Source: Vibrio metoecus
Lineage (GTDB): Bacteria; Pseudomonadota; Gammaproteobacteria; Enterobacterales; Vibrionaceae
Assembly: GCF_000696385.1 (NCBI RefSeq)
Contig: NZ_JJMN01000068.1
Coordinates: forward strand, 88,310-152,309
Direction: 5' to 3'
Length of the DNA stretch: 64,000 nucleotides
This document shows positions 61,057-64,000 of the stretch, one piece after another. The notes under the pieces were generated by a model that was not told where the DNA came from, did no database searches, and worked only from the letters and a program-made list of their open reading frames with translations. The translations under genes and the position numbers were made by a program. Numbering within the stretch: position 1 is the stretch's first letter; each line of letters opens with the position of its first letter.

Positions 61057-62457
61057 ATGACAACGCCAAAAACCTTTGTTCCAGAACTCCTTTCACCTGC
61101 GGGCAGCCTGAAGAATATGCGCTACGCTTTTGCCTACGGGGCAGATGCGGTATATGCCGGCCAACCTCGTTACAGCCTGCGCGTGCGTAACAATGAGTTC
61201 AACCACGAAAACCTACAAATCGGCATTAATGAAGCCCATGCTCTGGGTAAAAAATTCTATGTGGTGTGTAACATTCAACCGCACAACTCTAAGCTGAAAA
61301 CCTTCATCCGTGACCTTAAGCCGGTGATTGATATGGGGCCGGATGCGCTCATCATGTCTGACCCTGGCCTTATCATGATGGTTCGTGAAGAGTTCCCGCA
61401 CATGCCGATCCACCTGTCGGTACAAGCGAATGCGGTGAACTGGGCAACCGTGAAATTCTGGGCTTCACAAGGCGTTGAGCGTGTGATTGTTTCTCGTGAG
61501 CTCTCTTTAGAAGAGATCGAAGAGATCCGCGAAAAATGCCCGAATACCGAAATTGAAGTGTTCGTGCATGGCGCTCTGTGTATGGCTTATTCCGGCCGTT
61601 GCTTACTGTCTGGTTACATCAACAAGCGCGATCCAAACCAAGGTACTTGCACTAACGCATGCCGTTGGGAATACAAAGTTGAAGCAGCAAAAGAAGATGA
61701 AGCAGGTCAGATCGTTGAACAGTTTGACCCTAATGCTGCGCAAGCCATCGAAGTTCAAAGCGAACGCCCAGACACCACCATTGGGGCCGGCAAACCGATT
61801 GATGATGTCGTACTGCTTTCTGAGAGCCATCGTCCTGATGAGAAAATGGCCGCCTTTGAAGATGAGCACGGCACCTACATCATGAACTCCAAAGATCTGC
61901 GTGCAGTACAGCATGTTGAGCGCCTAACTCAAATGGGTGTGCACTCACTGAAAATCGAAGGCCGTACCAAATCTTTCTACTACTGCGCACGTACCGCGCA
62001 AGTGTACCGTAAAGCGATTGATGATGCGGTAGCGGGCAAGCCATTCGATGATAGCCTGATGACTACCCTAGAAAGCTTGGCGCACCGTGGCTATACCGAA
62101 GGTTTCTTACGTCGCCATACGCACGATGCTTACCAAAACTACGACTACGGCTACTCGGTTTCCGACACTCAACAGTTTGTGGGTGAATTTACCGGTAAAC
62201 GCCGCGGCGCAATGGCCGAAGTGGAAGTAAAAAACAAATTTATACTTGGCGATAGCCTTGAGCTGATGACGCCAAAAGGCAATGTCATCTTCACTTTAGA
62301 AGCGATGGAAAACCGCAAAGGTGAAGCAACAGACGATGCCAAAGGCAACGGTCACTTTGTTTACATTCCAGTTCCGGAAGAGTTGGACCTCAGCTACGCA
62401 CTACTGATGCGTAACCTAGTACAAGGGCAGGATACCCGTAACCCAACAGGCAAGTAA
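61057..62457 (+). CDS. trhP: TrhP (YegQ), U32-family tRNA U34 hydroxylation protein
   Basis: This 466-residue U32 family protein starts MTTPKTFVPELLSPAGSLKN. It carries the U32 signature with conserved Cys residues EVFVHGALCMAYSGRCLLSG near 170, then DPNQGTCTNACRWEY, and SLKIEGRTKSFYYCARTAQV near 305. The E. coli homologue hydroxylates U34 of tRNAs using prephenate and probably an Fe-S cluster. A ferredoxin gene follows after 2 bases, suggesting a functional pair. Confidence 0.93.
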   Translation: MTTPKTFVPELLSPAGSLKNMRYAFAYGADAVYAGQPRYSLRVRNNEFNHENLQIGINEAHALGKKFYVVCNIQPHNSKLKTFIRDLKPVIDMGPDALIMSDPGLIMMVREEFPHMPIHLSVQANAVNWATVKFWASQGVERVIVSRELSLEEIEEIREKCPNTEIEVFVHGALCMAYSGRCLLSGYINKRDPNQGTCTNACRWEYKVEAAKEDEAGQIVEQFDPNAAQAIEVQSERPDTTIGAGKPIDDVVLLSESHRPDEKMAAFEDEHGTYIMNSKDLRAVQHVERLTQMGVHSLKIEGRTKSFYYCARTAQVYRKAIDDAVAGKPFDDSLMTTLESLAHRGYTEGFLRRHTHDAYQNYDYGYSVSDTQQFVGEFTGKRRGAMAEVEVKNKFILGDSLELMTPKGNVIFTLEAMENRKGEATDDAKGNGHFVYIPVPEELDLSYALLMRNLVQGQDTRNPTGK

Positions 62458-62459
62458 TT

Positions 62460-62714
62460 ATGGCGCTACTGATTACCGCCAAATGCACGAACTGTGATAT
62501 GTGTGAGCCAGAGTGCCCAAACAGTGCGATTTCAATGGGAGACAAGATCTATGAGATCGACCCCGATTTATGCACTGAATGTAAAGGGCACTATGACAAA
62601 CCGACTTGCCAGTCGGTTTGTCCCATCAGCAACTGCATTATCACCGATCCTGCCCATCGCGAAACTGAAGAGCAACTGCTAGAGAAGTTCGTGGTTATTC
62701 AAGGCTTAGCATAA
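62460..62714 (+). CDS. yfhL: YfhL-type ferredoxin, 2[4Fe-4S]
   Basis: This 84-residue ferredoxin has CTNCDMCEPECP near 9-20 and the expanded second motif CTECKGHYDKPTCQSVCP near 38-55. The family is called YfhL-like or Alvin-type, with a C-terminal helix. It begins 2 bases after trhP and is followed by a strong terminator, so the two are one operon. In other bacteria YfhL-like ferredoxins are implicated in tRNA hydroxylation with TrhP. Confidence 0.93.
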   Translation: MALLITAKCTNCDMCEPECPNSAISMGDKIYEIDPDLCTECKGHYDKPTCQSVCPISNCIITDPAHRETEEQLLEKFVVIQGLA

Positions 62715-62720
62715 ATCGAA

Positions 62721-62747
62721 AATCCCAGCCAAGTGCTGGGATTTTTT
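62721..62747 (+). terminator. Rho-independent terminator of trhP-yfhL
   Basis: AATCCCAGC CAAGT GCTGGGATT forms a 9-bp stem followed by TTTT. Confidence 0.92.
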
Positions 62748-62750
62748 ACA

Positions 62751-63476
62751 CTACTTGAGGGCTAATCCTTTACGCTGCAAATAGCTGAGCATAAATGGCC
62801 GAGACTCTTCTGAAAGCTTAGCGGTGATTTGTTCTGACCAACCTTGCTGTTTAGGATTACCAGAACGTTTTTGGTAATACTCAACCATAGTGCGATCATA
62901 TTCCGCCACATCGTCTCTATTCAAAGGTTGATAGTGGTTTTCATGCAGGATCACCTTCGGAGCCAAGCGTGGTTTTAACTCTGGATCCTGTGCTGGGTGT
63001 CCTAAGCTACGATTCCAAACAATAATTGCGGTATAAGGCGGCAAGTTAAGCAAAGCATCGACTTCATTCGGTGAATTACGTAAACCACCAATATAGACAC
63101 CACCTAACCCCATCGACTCGGCTGCTAATAAGCAGTTTTGCGCCATAATCCCCGCATCAACAGCACCAATTAAGGTTAACTCCATAAATTCAGGTTTTAC
63201 GTTAGGGTTCAGTGCATAGTGCCGCTGATAATCAATGCAAAACACTAAAAACTCAGAAGCACTCGCCACATAGGCTTGATTGCCAGCAAGCTTTGCTAAT
63301 TGCTCACGCATACTGTCATCGCTCACTCGGATCACCGAGATCACTTGCAGTAAGCTGGATGACGAAGCCGCAATACCTGAAGCAATGATCGTCTCAAGTT
63401 GCGTTGCAGAAATAGGCTCTTGGGTAAAAGCACGAATAGAACGATGGCTAAATATGGTATCAATAACAGGATTCAT
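62751..63476 (-). CDS. nfsA: Oxygen-insensitive NADPH nitroreductase NfsA
   Basis: This FMN-dependent enzyme performs two-electron reduction of nitroaromatics and quinones. GAGGAGGCCGC precedes the ATG at 63476. Motifs are HRSIRAFTQEPISATQLETI at the N-terminus, SSSSLLQVISVIRVSD near 38, ESMGLGGVYIGGLRN near 122 and PRLAPKVILHENHYQPL near 185. At 241 residues it is one longer than E. coli. Residues near 158 read IIVWNRSLGHP where the family has FGMCLGHP. Dropping three bases at about 63005-63025 restores this, another probable insertion cluster. Confidence 0.93.
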   Translation of the reverse strand: MNPVIDTIFSHRSIRAFTQEPISATQLETIIASGIAASSSSLLQVISVIRVSDDSMREQLAKLAGNQAYVASASEFLVFCIDYQRHYALNPNVKPEFMELTLIGAVDAGIMAQNCLLAAESMGLGGVYIGGLRNSPNEVDALLNLPPYTAIIVWNRSLGHPAQDPELKPRLAPKVILHENHYQPLNRDDVAEYDRTMVEYYQKRSGNPKQQGWSEQITAKLSEESRPFMLSYLQRKGLALK

Positions 63477-63485
63477 GCGGCCTCC

Positions 63486-63809
63486 TCAGAAGTGTTGTCC
63501 ATCAAGATAATAAGCGGTGCGTTGCAAAGGTATAAACACTACAGCAACATGAGAATCAGCACCGAGCAACTGACGCATCTGATCAGTAATCACCTGTGCA
63601 ACCTGATCCTGAGTCTGCTGTTCTCTTCCAAACCACAATACTTCCACCATGGGATAAACCTCTCCTTCGGCGAAATACTGAGTATTAATCAATTCAAAGG
63701 TAAAAGCATTTCGAGAAGTACTGAGTAGAGAGGAAAGCTCATTGAGTAAGGAAGGGACTAGCGATTCAACGATATGCGCTTCTACTGCGCGAAAACGTAA
63801 ATGAGGCAT
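63486..63809 (-). CDS. DUF1904 family protein
   Basis: This 107-residue protein starts MPHLRFRAVEAHIVESLVPS after AAAAGGAGAAAATCAGTC. It resembles the DUF1904/tautomerase-like fold proteins, with an N-terminal Pro exposed after Met and alternating strands (FTFELINTQYF, VEVLWFGREQ). Function is unknown. It lies 9 bases upstream of nfsA and is probably cotranscribed. Confidence 0.75.
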   Translation of the reverse strand: MPHLRFRAVEAHIVESLVPSLLNELSSLLSTSRNAFTFELINTQYFAEGEVYPMVEVLWFGREQQTQDQVAQVITDQMRQLLGADSHVAVVFIPLQRTAYYLDGQHF

Positions 63810-63968
63810 GACTGATTTTCTCCTTTTTTGCCATCATAACAGCCAGCATGGAGAGGTGCGAGTCATACAAAAAACAAATGATAAACCATTGTTCTAAGGA
63901 CTCAAGAAGCAGAATAAGAGAGTTAGAAGGATTGAATAACCGAGATAACGGCACTTTTATCTAGAAAG

Positions 63969-63995
63969 CAAAAAACCCAGTCCTAAGACTGGGTT
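63969..63995 (-). terminator. Terminator of a leftward gene beyond the right edge
   Basis: AACCCAGTC CTAA GACTGGGTT forms a 9-bp stem; on the minus strand it is followed by TTTTGC, so it should end a transcript entering from the right. Confidence 0.85.
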
Positions 63996-64000
63996 TCGTA

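Noticed and set aside
63766..63954. A 62-codon frame overlapping the start of the DUF1904 gene
   Set aside because: Overlaps the better-supported gene and has no ribosome site or family match.

Overview
The window is a chromosomal segment of a Vibrio, most likely Vibrio cholerae or a very close relative. I base this on the gene order (satP, GH19 chitinase, guaA-guaB, xseA, der-bamB-yfgM-hisS-ispG-rodZ, rlmN, ndk, pepB, isc operon, trmJ/suhB, secFD-yajC-tgt-queA, aceA-aceB, oxyR-type regulator/peroxiredoxin, cutC, PPK2, pst-phoU, ppk-ppx, pstS-phoR-phoB, rdgC, trhP) and on protein lengths matching that species as I remember them. No database was searched. Most genes read leftward on the minus strand.

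Layout. 1-3.3 kb: a LysR regulator cut by the left edge, an acetate/succinate permease and a secreted GH19 chitinase. 3.4-9.3 kb: an AT-rich accessory block with a decayed IS5-family transposase, two OafA-type acyltransferases with C-terminal SGNH domains (one intact, one broken by indels) and, between them, a degenerate second copy of the guaA 3' end. This block abuts the real guaA 3' end and looks like the remnant of an island integrated at guaA. 9.3-39.3 kb: housekeeping genes for GMP synthesis, exonuclease VII, ribosome assembly, outer membrane assembly, His-tRNA, isoprenoids, cell shape, Fe-S cluster assembly, Sec translocation and queuosine. 39.6-46.6 kb: a CBS protein, the glyoxylate shunt, a peroxide-sensing pair (OxyR-like regulator with divergent 2-Cys peroxiredoxin) and CutC. 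46.6-59.8 kb: a phosphate/polyphosphate district with PPK2, PhoU, PstBAC, PPK1, PPX, PstS and PhoRB, with PhoB-box-like sites before pstC and phoB. 60-64 kb: RdgC, TrhP, a YfhL-type ferredoxin, NfsA and a DUF1904 protein.

Regulatory sites supported by sequence include two abutting IscR type-1 sites upstream of iscR, a PurR-like box between the -35 and -10 of guaB plus a second in the guaB-guaA gap, Pho boxes, and many hairpin-plus-T-tract terminators.

The sequence itself has a conspicuous problem. At least nine conserved core genes (bamB, fdx, iscS, der, tgt, pstA, the ppk/ppx junction, rdgC, nfsA) carry extra single bases, alone or in clusters of two or three. Removing those bases restores the family sequence. 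Where three insertions cluster, the frame is kept but about 5-18 residues are garbled. This looks more like base-calling or assembly error than biology and should be resolved before any of these genes is called a pseudogene. I did not find a convincing new defence or mobile system.
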